Notes: generated by a model not told the origin, from the sequence alone. A stretch of DNA of 37,985 nucleotides from Rhodopila globiformis (GCF_002937115.1 NZ_NHRY01000267.1:1-37985); one strand, 5' to 3'; numbered from the stretch's first letter, positions 24,431-32,499 are shown. Numbers and translations are program-made.

Positions 24431-25003
24431 ATGTGCAGCCAGACCAGTCCCAGTCCACCGCGGCTTGGCCAGTTCATCGCTGCCTTCACCCGCTTGCTCG
24501 ATACGGCGCCGGCCGAGGACGTGATCCTGCAGCGCGGCGGCGCCTTGCTGGCAACCCTGGTGGCGCAGGACGACTGGTTGCCCGAGCCCTTCGCCGCACC
24601 TGATCCGCTGCGCTACCGGCAATACCTGCTGCATTGCGACCGGCAGGAGCGGTTCTGCGTCGTCAGCTTCGTCTGGGGCCCGGGACAGCGGACGCCGGTG
24701 CACAATCACACCGTCTGGGGCCTTGTCGGCATGCTGCGCGGCAAGGAGATCGCCCAGGATTACACCCTGGCGCCCAATGGTCATTTGATCGCAGGCAAGC
24801 GGCACAGGCTGTCGCCGGGCCAGATCACCGCGGTCTCGCCCCGTATCGGCGACATTCACACGGTGGAGAACGCCCTGCCCGACAGCAGTTCGGTCTCGAT
24901 CCACGTCTATGGCGCGAATATCGGCACGCTGCCGCGCACGGCGTTCGACCTGGAGACCGGCGCGCCGAAGACGTTCATCTCGGGCTACGCCGAACCAGCG
25001 TGA
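24431..25003 (+). CDS. cysteine-dioxygenase-like cupin (thiol dioxygenase)
   Basis: A 190-residue cupin of the cysteine dioxygenase type I family. Metal ligands are visible: His91 and His93 in PVHNHTVWG and His143 in GDIHTVEN, the 3-His facial triad of this group. The substrate could be cysteine (to cysteine sulfinate) or 3-mercaptopropionate, and the sequence alone does not decide. ATG 24431 is chosen for the GGAGGCGAGG just before it; ATG 24419 is possible. It is non-overlapping and alone on the plus strand, convergent with the EEP gene whose stop lies 34 bases downstream. Confidence 0.85.
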   Translation: MCSQTSPSPPRLGQFIAAFTRLLDTAPAEDVILQRGGALLATLVAQDDWLPEPFAAPDPLRYRQYLLHCDRQERFCVVSFVWGPGQRTPVHNHTVWGLVGMLRGKEIAQDYTLAPNGHLIAGKRHRLSPGQITAVSPRIGDIHTVENALPDSSSVSIHVYGANIGTLPRTAFDLETGAPKTFISGYAEPA

Positions 25004-25037
25004 CCGCCGAAACGCTTGCGGCCGGGCCGGAAACGCC

Positions 25038-25679
25038 TCAGGCTACGCTGTCCAGCGCCATCGCCGGCTCCAACTGCATGTGCGGCGCAACTGCCAGGCG
25101 CACCACGATCGGCCGGTGATCCGACGTCTCCCGCAGCAGCGCCCGCGCCTCCAGGCAGGCCACGCCGCGGATCAGGCAGCGGTCGATCCGCAGCGGCACG
25201 ATGTCGCCGCAGACGTGCGTCGGCTCGCGCGGGCCGACGTCGTGGAAGCCGGGCAGCAGGGTGGGGCCAATCAGGTTGTAGTCGCCGACGACCGCGGCGC
25301 GGTTCGGCAATAGCCTGGCGATGCGCCGCAACTGCCGGCGATTGAGGATCTGGCCGTGCGACAGGTGAACGTTGGCAACGGCAAATGAACCGAGGTCGAC
25401 GATCTGGCAGATGCGGTTGAACATCGCCCCGGACTGCAGCGGCACCACCGCCGGCCAGGTGGGCAGCGGCGTCGGGCTCCAGACCGCCAGCCCGTGTACG
25501 CGGCCCGGCATCAGGTTGCGCTGGTACTGCCCGCCGACACGCCGGGTCAGCCCGTCCATTTCCTGCGTGACCTCCTGCATCAGCAGCAGGTCGGGATGCT
25601 CGCGCCGGATCAGCCGGACGACGTCATCGAGGGAGGCTCCGGTCAGGCGGAGCAGGTTCCAACTGATCAGCTTGGTCAT
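25038..25679 (-). CDS. endonuclease/exonuclease/phosphatase-family hydrolase
   Basis: A 213-residue EEP-domain protein, cytosolic. Catalytic residues are visible: Asn8 in LISWNLLR, Glu36 in LLLMQEV, His in NVHLSHGQ, Asp/Asn in VVGDYNLIGP and the terminal SDHRPI. It hydrolyses phosphodiester or phosphomonoester bonds; substrate unknown. It lies 100 bases downstream of a cardiolipin synthase gene in the same direction. E. coli keeps the comparable pair ybhP-clsB together, so a role linked to phospholipid metabolism is plausible by context. Confidence 0.88.
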   Translation of the reverse strand: MTKLISWNLLRLTGASLDDVVRLIRREHPDLLLMQEVTQEMDGLTRRVGGQYQRNLMPGRVHGLAVWSPTPLPTWPAVVPLQSGAMFNRICQIVDLGSFAVANVHLSHGQILNRRQLRRIARLLPNRAAVVGDYNLIGPTLLPGFHDVGPREPTHVCGDIVPLRIDRCLIRGVACLEARALLRETSDHRPIVVRLAVAPHMQLEPAMALDSVA

Positions 25680-25779
25680 TGCACAGCCCTAATGGCAGCG
25701 TTGGCCGGGCCAATGCAACAAAACTGTGCGCATGGCTGTGCCAAAATCCGCCGGGTCCATCGCTGCGGGCGCATCGTGC

Positions 25780-27201
25780 TCATAGGTACGGCAGCATCAG
25801 GCGCGCGCCGGCGTCGCGGATGCGGATGGCCAGCGGCCGGGCATCCAGGTCGGCCTGGGTCAGCGGCCGGCCGCTGGCCCGGCGCATCAGCGCGGTCAGC
25901 GTCGCCGCCAGGCCGCGATCGTACACCTCCAGGCAGAGTTCGAAATTCAGCCGGAACGAGCGGATATCCCAGTTGCAACTGCCGACCAGACACCATTCGT
26001 CATCCACCACCATCATCTTGGAATGGTGGAACGGCGGCGGGCTGCGCCAGATGCGCACGCCGTCGGCCAGCAGTGGCCCGATGTTGGCGCGCGTCGCCCA
26101 GTCCACCAGGGTATGATTGCTTTTCTCCGGCACCACCAGGTCCACCGCCACGCCGCGCATCGCGGCCAGGTCGAGCGCGGTGATAAGCCGCTCATCGGGG
26201 AGGAAATAAGGCGTCATGACGGCAATGCTGCGGCGCGCGCAGGCGACGGCCTGCAGCACGGCGAATTCGACCTTCTCGAGGTTTTCGTCCGGACCCGAAT
26301 CGATGATGCGGGCCAGCGGGCCGGGGCGCGGCGGGATGTCGGGGAACCAGGCGTCGCCGTCCAGGGCCTCCCCGGTCACGAACGCCCAGTCCTGGGCGAA
26401 CGCCTCGGTCAGTTGCGCGACGATCGGCCCTTCGACCCGCAGGTGCAGGTCCTGCACCGGCTTCCTCGGGCGGGTGGCGAGCACGTTCTCGTCGCCGATG
26501 TTCATGCCGCCGGTGAAGCCGACGGTGCCGTCCACCACCAGAATCTTCTTGTGCGAGCGCAGGTTGAGGAACGGCATCCGCCAGGGCAGCGGCGAGTGCA
26601 TGAAGCGGGCGGCCGGGACGCGGTTGCGCCGCAGGCGGCGATAGGCGGGCGACAGCAGCCAGTCGCCGCCGAACCCGTCGATCAGCACGCGCACGGCGAC
26701 GCCGCGATGCGCCGCGGCGATCAGCGCGTCGATGAAGCGTCCGCCCCAGACGTCGTCGCGGAACATGTAGGTGGTCAGGCCGATGCTGCGCCGCGCGGAT
26801 GCGATCGCCGCCAGCATCGGCGGATAGGCGTTGTCGCCGTTCTGGAAGGCGTGCGTCGCCGTGCCGGCCAGCAGCGGCCGCGCGGTGATCCGGCCGATGC
26901 CGCGGCCGAGCGCGCTCAGGGTATCGGCGCCGGGCAAGTGCTGCGCCGCCGGATCGTCTGCGCCATTGTCCCTGGCCCGCAGCAGGTGGGCACGCCGCCT
27001 CACCCGGTTGACGCCGAGCAGCAGGTAGCAGATCGCGCCGCTGATGGGCGCGAACCAGACCAGGCCGATCCAGCCGACGGCGGAGGTCACCTGCCGCTTG
27101 TTCAGCAGGATGTGCACCGTCGCCCCGACCGCCAACACAAAGCCGATCGGCAGGGCGGCATCGGCCCGGACGTGCAGCAGGCCCTGCCAGATGTCGTTCA
27201 T
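25780..27201 (-). CDS. cls: cardiolipin synthase (phospholipase D family)
   Basis: A 473-residue membrane enzyme that condenses phosphatidylglycerol (or PG and PE) into cardiolipin. Two N-terminal membrane helices (about residues 17-35 and 42-64) precede two HKD motifs: HKKILVVDGTVGFTGGMNIG and HSKMMVVDDEWCLVGSCNWD. Both have the conserved His, Lys and Asp. The N-terminal VTSAVGWIGLVWFAPISGAI matches bacterial ClsA. ATG 27201 has no strong ribosome-binding site but gives the family N-terminus. The EEP hydrolase lies just downstream. A subtype (ClsA versus ClsB/C) cannot be fixed, though two membrane helices favour ClsA. Confidence 0.93.
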   Translation of the reverse strand: MNDIWQGLLHVRADAALPIGFVLAVGATVHILLNKRQVTSAVGWIGLVWFAPISGAICYLLLGVNRVRRRAHLLRARDNGADDPAAQHLPGADTLSALGRGIGRITARPLLAGTATHAFQNGDNAYPPMLAAIASARRSIGLTTYMFRDDVWGGRFIDALIAAAHRGVAVRVLIDGFGGDWLLSPAYRRLRRNRVPAARFMHSPLPWRMPFLNLRSHKKILVVDGTVGFTGGMNIGDENVLATRPRKPVQDLHLRVEGPIVAQLTEAFAQDWAFVTGEALDGDAWFPDIPPRPGPLARIIDSGPDENLEKVEFAVLQAVACARRSIAVMTPYFLPDERLITALDLAAMRGVAVDLVVPEKSNHTLVDWATRANIGPLLADGVRIWRSPPPFHHSKMMVVDDEWCLVGSCNWDIRSFRLNFELCLEVYDRGLAATLTALMRRASGRPLTQADLDARPLAIRIRDAGARLMLPYL

Positions 27202-27561
27202 GGCGGAACCGCGCCGCTACCGCCCGGACTGCGGGCGATCAGGCTGCGGATTCCGGCGGCGGCGCATCGGCGGGTGGCAAATCATTCTGAAATAACGACA
27301 AACTATCTCTCCCTGCCCCTGTTTTAGCGCAGGAAGCGCGGCGGGATGAAATCATATTGTCGCATGTGTGTGGCGGCGGCGCAACGGCGGCCGGTGCGTT
27401 CCCGTCATGGCCGGGCAAGGTCGTCTCTCTCTATCGTCATCGTCATGGCCGGGCGTGTCCCGGCCATCTGCGCTTCAACGGTGGGGGGTGGATGGCCGGG
27501 ACATGCCCGGCCATGACGATGAGGTAATGAACCACGCCCGCCCATGCCCGCGAAAGAGCGC
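27202..27561. other. intergenic region with a REP-like hairpin
   Basis: No gene is supported. The sequence contains an AT-richer stretch at about 27280-27330, upstream of cls, and a strong hairpin repeat (27438-27521). Confidence 0.55.
27438..27521. repeat. REP-like hairpin, GTCATGGCCGGGC family
   Basis: The 31-base arms 27438-27468 and 27491-27521 are reverse complements with a single mismatch; each arm also holds an internal GGCCGGG...CCCGGCC palindrome. It sits between cls and the oxygenase gene and may act as a transcription terminator or mRNA stabiliser. The same core recurs at 30451-30520, 30564-30649 (variant), 32519-32560 and 32690-32715. Confidence 0.8.
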
Positions 27562-28221
27562 CTACGCCGGAACCGGCTGCTCCGGGAAGGCCAGTTCGTG
27601 GCGGGACCGCCATTCCGGCCTGACGTAGTTGACGATCAGCGACCGCCGCACCCCGGCAATCGGCCGGCGGCGGAAGCCGTGCCAGGTGTCGGCGCCGGGG
27701 ATGAAGATCAGCCCGCCGTTGCGGACATAGGGCGCCGAGGCGACAAACCCGTCCGGCCCGTCCAGGATGTCCGTGCCCCACGCCTCCGAGCCGGGCTCGC
27801 CGGACAGGTAGACGAGCATGGTATAGAGCTTGGCGCCGATGTCGGTGTGCGGCTCCAGCCAGAAGCCGTCGGTGTCGAGGCAGTACTCGATGCGCAGGAA
27901 ACTGCCGGCCAGCGCCGCGCCGCACAATGCCTCCAGCCGCCGCACGACGGCGTCGCCCTGCAGCGCCGTGGCCAGCGCGTCGCACACCGGATGGGCGGCG
28001 CGCTGCGGCACGCCGAAGAACAGCCGCGTGCTGTTGTTGGTCTCGCGCTTGCCCAGCGTGTCGCCGATGGGCGGAGGCTGCACCGGCAGGGCGTCGATCG
28101 CGGCGCATGCCTCGTCCGGCAGGATGCCGTCGAGCAGCCAGTGGCGATACGGCCAGGTTTCCGCCCGGCAGCGGTCGAGGCAGGCGAGGAACGTGGCGGC
28201 GATCGCGCCGGCGCCGGACAT
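27562..28221 (-). CDS. 2OG-Fe(II) oxygenase, second of a pair
   Basis: A 219-residue protein of the 2-oxoglutarate/Fe(II)-dependent dioxygenase fold. The iron triad is His125 and Asp127 (PHTDIG) and His181 (DTWHGFRRR), with Arg193 as probable 2-oxoglutarate ligand. The family hydroxylates proteins, amino acids or small molecules; the substrate here is unknown. It starts 11 bases after the stop of another oxygenase in the same direction, so they are probably co-transcribed from the FNR-box promoter at 28922. The two proteins are only distantly similar, so they are not a recent duplication. Confidence 0.85.
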   Translation of the reverse strand: MSGAGAIAATFLACLDRCRAETWPYRHWLLDGILPDEACAAIDALPVQPPPIGDTLGKRETNNSTRLFFGVPQRAAHPVCDALATALQGDAVVRRLEALCGAALAGSFLRIEYCLDTDGFWLEPHTDIGAKLYTMLVYLSGEPGSEAWGTDILDGPDGFVASAPYVRNGGLIFIPGADTWHGFRRRPIAGVRRSLIVNYVRPEWRSRHELAFPEQPVPA

Positions 28222-28232
28222 GCAGGCGGCCC

Positions 28233-28865
28233 CTACGCGGTGGCGGCCGGCGCGAGGACGCGCTTGGCGACGGCGGAGACCTTGTGCCGCAGCAGTTCCC
28301 GCCGCGCCGCGAACGTGCTGGCCATCCAGTTGATCATGACGTAGCGGCGTACGCCGACGAACGGCTCATGCCCATGGAACGATTTGCCGGAGCGGCGGAA
28401 GGCGATCAGCGTGCCGGAATCGGGCGGCACCTCGGCGATCATGTCCTGCAAATCGTCCGGCTTGCGCAGCAGCCGCAGCCGCCCGCCGGCGGCTTCCCAG
28501 GAATCGTTGAAATACAGCAGCGCGGTGACCAGCTTGCATTCGCTGTCGGTGTGGATGCGCCCGTCGCGTTCGTGGCAGCGCCCCCGCACGGTGATCATGG
28601 TCGGCCGGCCAACCAGGTCGAGGCCGAATTTTTCCGAGAAGGCCGCGGCCACGGCGTCGCTCTGCAGTTCCTCGATCAGGTCGCCGAAGCGCGGGCCGTA
28701 GTGCGTGGCCTCGACCGGCAGCAGCCCCGGATAGACGATGGCGGGGAAGTCCCGCCGGATCGCCGTGGCGGTTTCGGGTGGAACGAAATCCTTGACCACC
28801 GTGAAGGTGAACGGATCCGTCGTCACCGCCGCGCCGCGCAGCGCCTCGAGGTCGAGTAGCCCCAT
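28233..28865 (-). CDS. 2OG-Fe(II) oxygenase, first of a pair
   Basis: A 210-residue 2OG-Fe(II) dioxygenase-like protein. The iron triad is His105 and Asp107 (RIHTDSECK) and a distal His164 (KSFHGHEPF), followed by Arg173/174 (GVRRYVMINW), the probable 2-oxoglutarate ligand. The pattern around LLYFNDSWEAAGGRLRLL resembles prolyl-hydroxylase-like proteins. ATG 28865 is 63.5 nt from the centre of a perfect FNR box, so it is probably induced at low oxygen, although the enzyme needs oxygen. It may be a high-affinity oxygenase or regulated inversely. Divergent from hemN. Confidence 0.85.
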   Translation of the reverse strand: MGLLDLEALRGAAVTTDPFTFTVVKDFVPPETATAIRRDFPAIVYPGLLPVEATHYGPRFGDLIEELQSDAVAAAFSEKFGLDLVGRPTMITVRGRCHERDGRIHTDSECKLVTALLYFNDSWEAAGGRLRLLRKPDDLQDMIAEVPPDSGTLIAFRRSGKSFHGHEPFVGVRRYVMINWMASTFAARRELLRHKVSAVAKRVLAPAATA

Positions 28866-28921
28866 CGTCTGTCACCTGCTGCCGAAGCGTCGTCGCATAG
28901 TTGCAGACGTCGCTGCTGGAA

Positions 28922-28935
28922 TTGATCCGGATCAA
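28922..28935. promoter_or_regulatory. FNR/Anr box B between divergent genes
   Basis: TTGATCCGGATCAA is a perfect FNR palindrome. It lies 66.5 nt from the hemN ATG (28995) and 63.5 nt from the oxygenase ATG (28865). A -10-like CATCTA sits about 22 bases past the box toward hemN, and CAACTAT at about 19-25 bases toward the oxygenase. One box could therefore serve both directions. Confidence 0.85.
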
Positions 28936-28994
28936 GGACGCGGCGGGACAGGCTCGCCATCTAATGCCCGACGTCGGAAACAGAAGTGGCAGCC

Positions 28995-30344
28995 ATGACG
29001 GATAGCGCGATCAAGAAGTACCTGAACGAGCGGATTCCGCGCTACACCAGCTATCCCACCGCGCCGCATTTCTCGGCCGCCGTCGGGCCGCAGGCCTATG
29101 AAGGCTGGCTGCGGGCGGTGCCGGAGGACGCGCGGCTGTCGCTCTATCTGCACGTGCCATTCTGCGAGACGCTGTGCTGGTACTGCGGCTGCCACACCAG
29201 CATCACCCGCCACCGCGGGCCGATCGAGAAGTATGTCGGGCTGCTGCTGCGCGAGGTTGACCATGTCGCCGACGTCATCGGCGGCCACCGCGCGGCGCAT
29301 ATCCATTTCGGCGGCGGCACGCCCGCGATCGTCGGGCCCGAGCTGTTCGGCAGCATCATGACCCGCCTGCGGCAGCGCTTCGACTTCGAGCCGGACGCCG
29401 AGGTGGCGATCGAGATCGATCCCCGCCGGCTGACGCCGGAGATGGCGGACGCGCTCGGCCGCAACGGCGTGACCCGCGCCAGCCTGGGCGTGCAGACCTT
29501 CGATCCGGCGGTGCAGGAAGCCGTGGCGCGGGTGCAGAGCCTGGAAACGACGCAGGCCTGCGCAAAGCTGCTGCGCGGGGCCGGCATCAAGGACCTGAAC
29601 GTCGACCTGCTCTACGGCCTGATCCATGAGACGGTGGAGTCCTGCATGGACACCGTGGCCGGCGCGCTGTCGCTCAGCCCGGCCCGGCTGGCGGTGTTCG
29701 GCTACGCCCACGTGCCCGGCATGATGAAGCACCAGAAGGTGCTGGACGAGTCCGCCCTGCCGACGTCGGACGCGCGGCTGACGCAGGAGCGGGCGATTGG
29801 CGACGCCATGTTGCAGGCTGGCTACCAGCGCATCGGCCTGGATCACTACGCGCGGCCGGACGACCCGATGGCGGTGGCGCAGCGGACCGGTCAGTTGCGG
29901 CGCAACTTCCAGGGCTACACAGACGATCCGGCCGACGCGCTGATCGGCATGGGCGCCTCGTCGATCGGCCAGTTGCCGCAGGGCTACGTGCAGAACGCGC
30001 ACCACATCAAAGACTGGGGCGACCGGATCGAGGCCGGGCAACTGGCCACCGTCCGCGGCGTGGCGTTCACGCCCGAGGACGTGCTGCGCAGCGACATCAT
30101 CGAGCGGCTGATGTGCGACCTGAAGGTGGACGTGCCGGCAGCGATCCGGCAGCACGGCTTCAATCCGCACTGCCTGGACAACGAGATGGCCAACCTGCGG
30201 ACGCTGGTCGCCGACGGCCTGGCCGAGGTGGACGGCGGGGTGATCACGGTGCCCGAATCGACGCGCAACCTGGTGCGCCGGGTGGCCAGCGTGTTCGACG
30301 CCTACCTGGACCCGGCCGCCGGCCGGCACGCCGTCGCCGTCTGA
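28995..30344 (+). CDS. hemN: oxygen-independent coproporphyrinogen III dehydrogenase
   Basis: A 449-residue radical SAM enzyme that converts coproporphyrinogen III to protoporphyrinogen IX without oxygen in heme (and bacteriochlorophyll) synthesis. The 4Fe-4S motif is FCETLCWYCGC (Cys57, 61, 64), with SYLHVPFC context, the GGGTP element (HIHFGGGTPAI) and the HemN-type C-terminal winged-helix region. The N-terminal MTDSAIKKYLNERIPRYTSY, with YTSYPTA near residue 17-23, is typical of true HemN rather than HemW. ATG 28995 is chosen over GTG 28986. The FNR box upstream matches the usual anaerobic control of hemN. Confidence 0.96.
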   Translation: MTDSAIKKYLNERIPRYTSYPTAPHFSAAVGPQAYEGWLRAVPEDARLSLYLHVPFCETLCWYCGCHTSITRHRGPIEKYVGLLLREVDHVADVIGGHRAAHIHFGGGTPAIVGPELFGSIMTRLRQRFDFEPDAEVAIEIDPRRLTPEMADALGRNGVTRASLGVQTFDPAVQEAVARVQSLETTQACAKLLRGAGIKDLNVDLLYGLIHETVESCMDTVAGALSLSPARLAVFGYAHVPGMMKHQKVLDESALPTSDARLTQERAIGDAMLQAGYQRIGLDHYARPDDPMAVAQRTGQLRRNFQGYTDDPADALIGMGASSIGQLPQGYVQNAHHIKDWGDRIEAGQLATVRGVAFTPEDVLRSDIIERLMCDLKVDVPAAIRQHGFNPHCLDNEMANLRTLVADGLAEVDGGVITVPESTRNLVRRVASVFDAYLDPAAGRHAVAV

Positions 30345-30450
30345 GGCGTATCCGGGTCGTCTCTCTGTCGTCGTGTCCAGGCTTGTCCCCATGGGTATCA
30401 GGATAGGGCGGCGGTTGGAGAAGGATTTGGTGCCCGGTCCGTTGCCCCTC

Positions 30451-30520
30451 CGTCATGGCCGGGCGTGTCCCGGCCACCTACCCCTCACCGTCGAAGCGCG
30501 GATGGCCGGGACACGCCCCA
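30451..30520. repeat. REP-like hairpin
   Basis: CGTCATGGCCGGGCGTGTCC on the left is answered by GGATGGCCGGGACACGCCCC on the right (with CACCTACC...AGCGC between). It is another copy of the family seen at 27438-27521 with a more divergent right arm. Confidence 0.65.
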
Positions 30521-30563
30521 TACGCGCTAACTTAGGCGGCCAGTGGCACGGCCGTTGCCACCC

Positions 30564-30649
30564 CGTCATGGTGGGAAGGCCCACCATCCACGCCTTCCGC
30601 TGATATCGGCACCGCAAGGCGTGGATGGCGGCCCTGCGGCCGCCATGAC
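30564..30649. repeat. REP-like hairpin, CACCATCCACGCCTT variant
   Basis: Left arm GTCATGGTGGGAAGGCCCAC followed by CATCCACGCCTT pairs with AAGGCGTGGATG and GGCCGCCATGAC on the right. Loop bases lie around 30598-30615. A related copy occurs near 15345-15420. Confidence 0.6.
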
Positions 30650-30865
30650 GACGGGACGGTGCCCCGCACCCGGCTGGTTAAGTTAGTGCCTATGCGGACG
30701 AGCCGGGCCATGACGAAGGGTAAACGGCACGCGCAGCCAAACCTTTCTCCAGTCACCAGCTTATCCTGACGCATATGGGGCTCGTCCCCATGCGCAACAG
30801 GTTTATTTCGTCTCCGTCATGGCCATGACGACAGCGAGACGGCCCGAGCCTCCGGTCAACCGGAC

Positions 30866-31288
30866 CTACATGATCTCCCAGAAGCCGGTTTCCTCGTCGA
30901 GCCGGGCCACTTCCAGCCCCTGGAAGTCATAGCGGGAAATGATCCCGACGATCCGGCCGTCATCGACCACCGGCAGGTGGCGGTAGCCGCCGTCCTGCAT
31001 CATGCGCAGGGCGTCGATCGCGTGGCCATTCGGCCGCAGCGTGTCGGGCCGCGGCGTCATGACACTGCCAAGCAACGTCGTGGCCGGGTCCAGCGCCTCG
31101 GCGGCGACGCGGCAGACGGCGTCGCGGCCGGTGAACAGGCCGATCAGGGTGCCCTCCGGCCCGGTGACGAGGATCGCGCCGATGCGCTTGTCGCGCATCA
31201 GGCGACAGGCGGCCTGCACCGTCGCGGTGTCCGGCAGCGTGACCGGATGCTGACGCTTAACGATCTCGCCCAGGCTTCTGTTGGTCAT
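30866..31288 (-). CDS. CBS-domain pair protein, second of two
   Basis: A 140-residue protein that is essentially two CBS domains. They bind adenosyl nucleotides and sense energy or regulate partners. First CBS: TVQAACRLMRDKRIGAILVT to LFTGRD; second: DTLRPNGHAIDALRMMQDGG to VGIISRYDF. ATG 31288 (MTNRSLGEIV) follows a perfect AGGAGG, so it is preferred over the in-frame ATG at 31405. It follows the other CBS gene by 49 bases in the same direction and probably shares its FNR-box promoter. Small stand-alone CBS proteins are common in oxygen-responsive loci; the partner is unknown. Confidence 0.88.
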   Translation of the reverse strand: MTNRSLGEIVKRQHPVTLPDTATVQAACRLMRDKRIGAILVTGPEGTLIGLFTGRDAVCRVAAEALDPATTLLGSVMTPRPDTLRPNGHAIDALRMMQDGGYRHLPVVDDGRIVGIISRYDFQGLEVARLDEETGFWEIM

Positions 31289-31337
31289 AACAAAGCCTCC
31301 TGGCCCGCTTGGGCCGCACGGGGTTGGGCCCCGGCTG

Positions 31338-31808
31338 CTACACCAGCATGCCGGGTGCCTTGGAAATGGCAGCCACCACGTCGCCGCGGCTGACGATGCC
31401 GACAACCTTGCCGTCCTGCAACACGGGAACCCGCTTGACGCCGTGCTTGACCATCAGCTCCGCGATGTCCGGCAGAGCCGTGCCGGGCTCCACGCTGATG
31501 ACGTGGCGCACCATGACGTCGGCGGCAGTGCGGGTGTCCTGGCGGATGTACTCCAGGAAATCATGCGGCAGTTGCTCGCCTTCCGCGAACACGCCCAGCC
31601 ACCAGTCACGGCGCGCCCGGGCCGATTCACGGAACGGTTTCAGGATGTCGCCTTCGCTGACAAGCCCGGCGAGCGTGCTGTCGGCCTGGCAGACCGGAAC
31701 GGCGCTGATATGCTTGCTGGCGAGCAACGCGGCGATTTCAGCCATGCTCGTCTGCGGTGACACGGCGACGACCGGCGAAGTCATGATATCAGCCGCGGTG
31801 ATGGACAT
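31338..31808 (-). CDS. CBS-domain pair protein with FNR box
   Basis: A 156-residue protein with two CBS domains: MSITAADIMTSPVVAVSPQT to LVSEGDIL, and VMVRHVISVEPGTALPDIAE to VGIVSRGDVVAA. Between them is a charged linker (RARRDWWLGVFAEGEQLPHD). AGGAGG precedes ATG 31808. A perfect FNR box is centred 61.5 nt upstream and a CAAGAT-type -10 lies about 23 bases past it, so oxygen-limited induction is likely. CBS pairs like this are often linked to fermentative or microaerobic metabolism; no enzymatic domain is present. Confidence 0.9.
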   Translation of the reverse strand: MSITAADIMTSPVVAVSPQTSMAEIAALLASKHISAVPVCQADSTLAGLVSEGDILKPFRESARARRDWWLGVFAEGEQLPHDFLEYIRQDTRTAADVMVRHVISVEPGTALPDIAELMVKHGVKRVPVLQDGKVVGIVSRGDVVAAISKAPGMLV

Positions 31809-31862
31809 TGCGGGAACCTCCTAGTAGCGCGTGCATCTTGCGAATGCCGGTTCCGATGGTCA

Positions 31863-31876
31863 TTGATTAGAATCAA
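31863..31876. promoter_or_regulatory. FNR/Anr box C before the CBS genes
   Basis: TTGATTAGAATCAA is a perfect FNR palindrome. Its centre is 61.5 nt upstream of the CBS gene start at 31808, and the stretch after it contains GCAAGATGC, a possible -10 at the expected spacing. It is the only obvious promoter for the pair of CBS genes. Confidence 0.85.
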
Positions 31877-32162
31877 GCGGACGTGACGGCGGGCGGCCGT
31901 CACTTTCGGTGGGCGAGACCGCCGCCGGGCGTCATGACCCGAGGTAGATTGGCCATCTCCGGCACGTTCTTATACCGTCATGGTCCGGCTTGTCCGCATA
32001 GGCGCTAGTACCGGCCGCCGGAAATGGCCGCCCCCGCCGGACGGGGCAGAAGGCCCGCCGCATTTGGCCCCTGCCACCATCGGCGAGGGATGGGGGGCTG
32101 AAGCCGGGGCGGGCGGTGGCAGTGCCTCCCCTGGAATCGTTCGTGCCCGCACGTTCTTCCTT

Positions 32163-32215
32163 TATTTTCAACACGGAGAAAGCGGAGGACCACAAAGCGC
32201 CACGGAGACCGGACC
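32163..32215. repeat. dispersed CACGGAGAAAG repeat
   Basis: TTTTCAACACGGAGAAAGCG then GAGGACCACAAAGCGCCACG. The first 20 bases equal the arm of the inverted-repeat element at 20798. The GCGGAGGACC part matches 6737-6750. It is a single arm with no obvious inverted partner here. Confidence 0.6.
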
Positions 32216-32349
32216 TTGCGGGCGACGCGGGACCGGACGAACCGCATCATTGGGCTGGTGATCAAAGCGCGCATCGCAGCATTGCCGGGCCTGGTCGCAG
32301 CGGTTCATGCCTTGGGCCAGTTGCAGAATAGTCGCTCCCATTGTCGCAC

Positions 32350-32499
32350 TGGTAATAGAGGGCAAAACCCCGGGCGAATTTGGTGATTGCCCATATCGTT
32401 CCGCAGTTGGATGCCAAAAAACGGCGGAATTCCGTGCCTGTCGTCCCAGTTTCGAGCGTATGCTGCACATGCGTGCCCGGGGTTTTGCCCCTATTACGA
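32350..32499. mobile_element. 150-bp MITE-like element with 8-bp target duplication
   Basis: The ends are inverted repeats of about 25 bp. GGGCAAAACCCCGGGC (32360-32375) and its exact reverse complement (32475-32490) form the core; the outer parts GTAATAG and CTATTAC extend it to the tips with one mismatch and one indel. TGTCGCAC flanks it on both sides (32342-32349 and 32500-32507), a direct repeat of the kind left by transposition. It has no coding capacity, so it would need a transposase elsewhere. Confidence 0.75.

Larger units (their letters stand above)
30345..30865. other. 520-bp intergenic region full of hairpin repeats
   Basis: No gene is supported. The DNA holds at least three REP-like units: 30451-30520, 30564-30649 and fragments at 30675-30716 and 30801-30830 (CCGTCATGGCCATGACGAC). 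Between hemN and the CBS genes it probably acts as a terminator or boundary for the two converging transcripts. Confidence 0.55.

Noticed and set aside
28932-30392. 486-residue minus-strand frame opposite hemN
   Set aside because: Shadow of hemN: no domain and His/Arg/Gln-rich composition.
32360-32490. GGGCAAAACCCCGGGC arms as a transcription terminator hairpin
   Set aside because: The arms are 99 bases apart with no U-tract, and they sit at the tips of a 150-bp unit flanked by a direct repeat, which fits a transposable element better.
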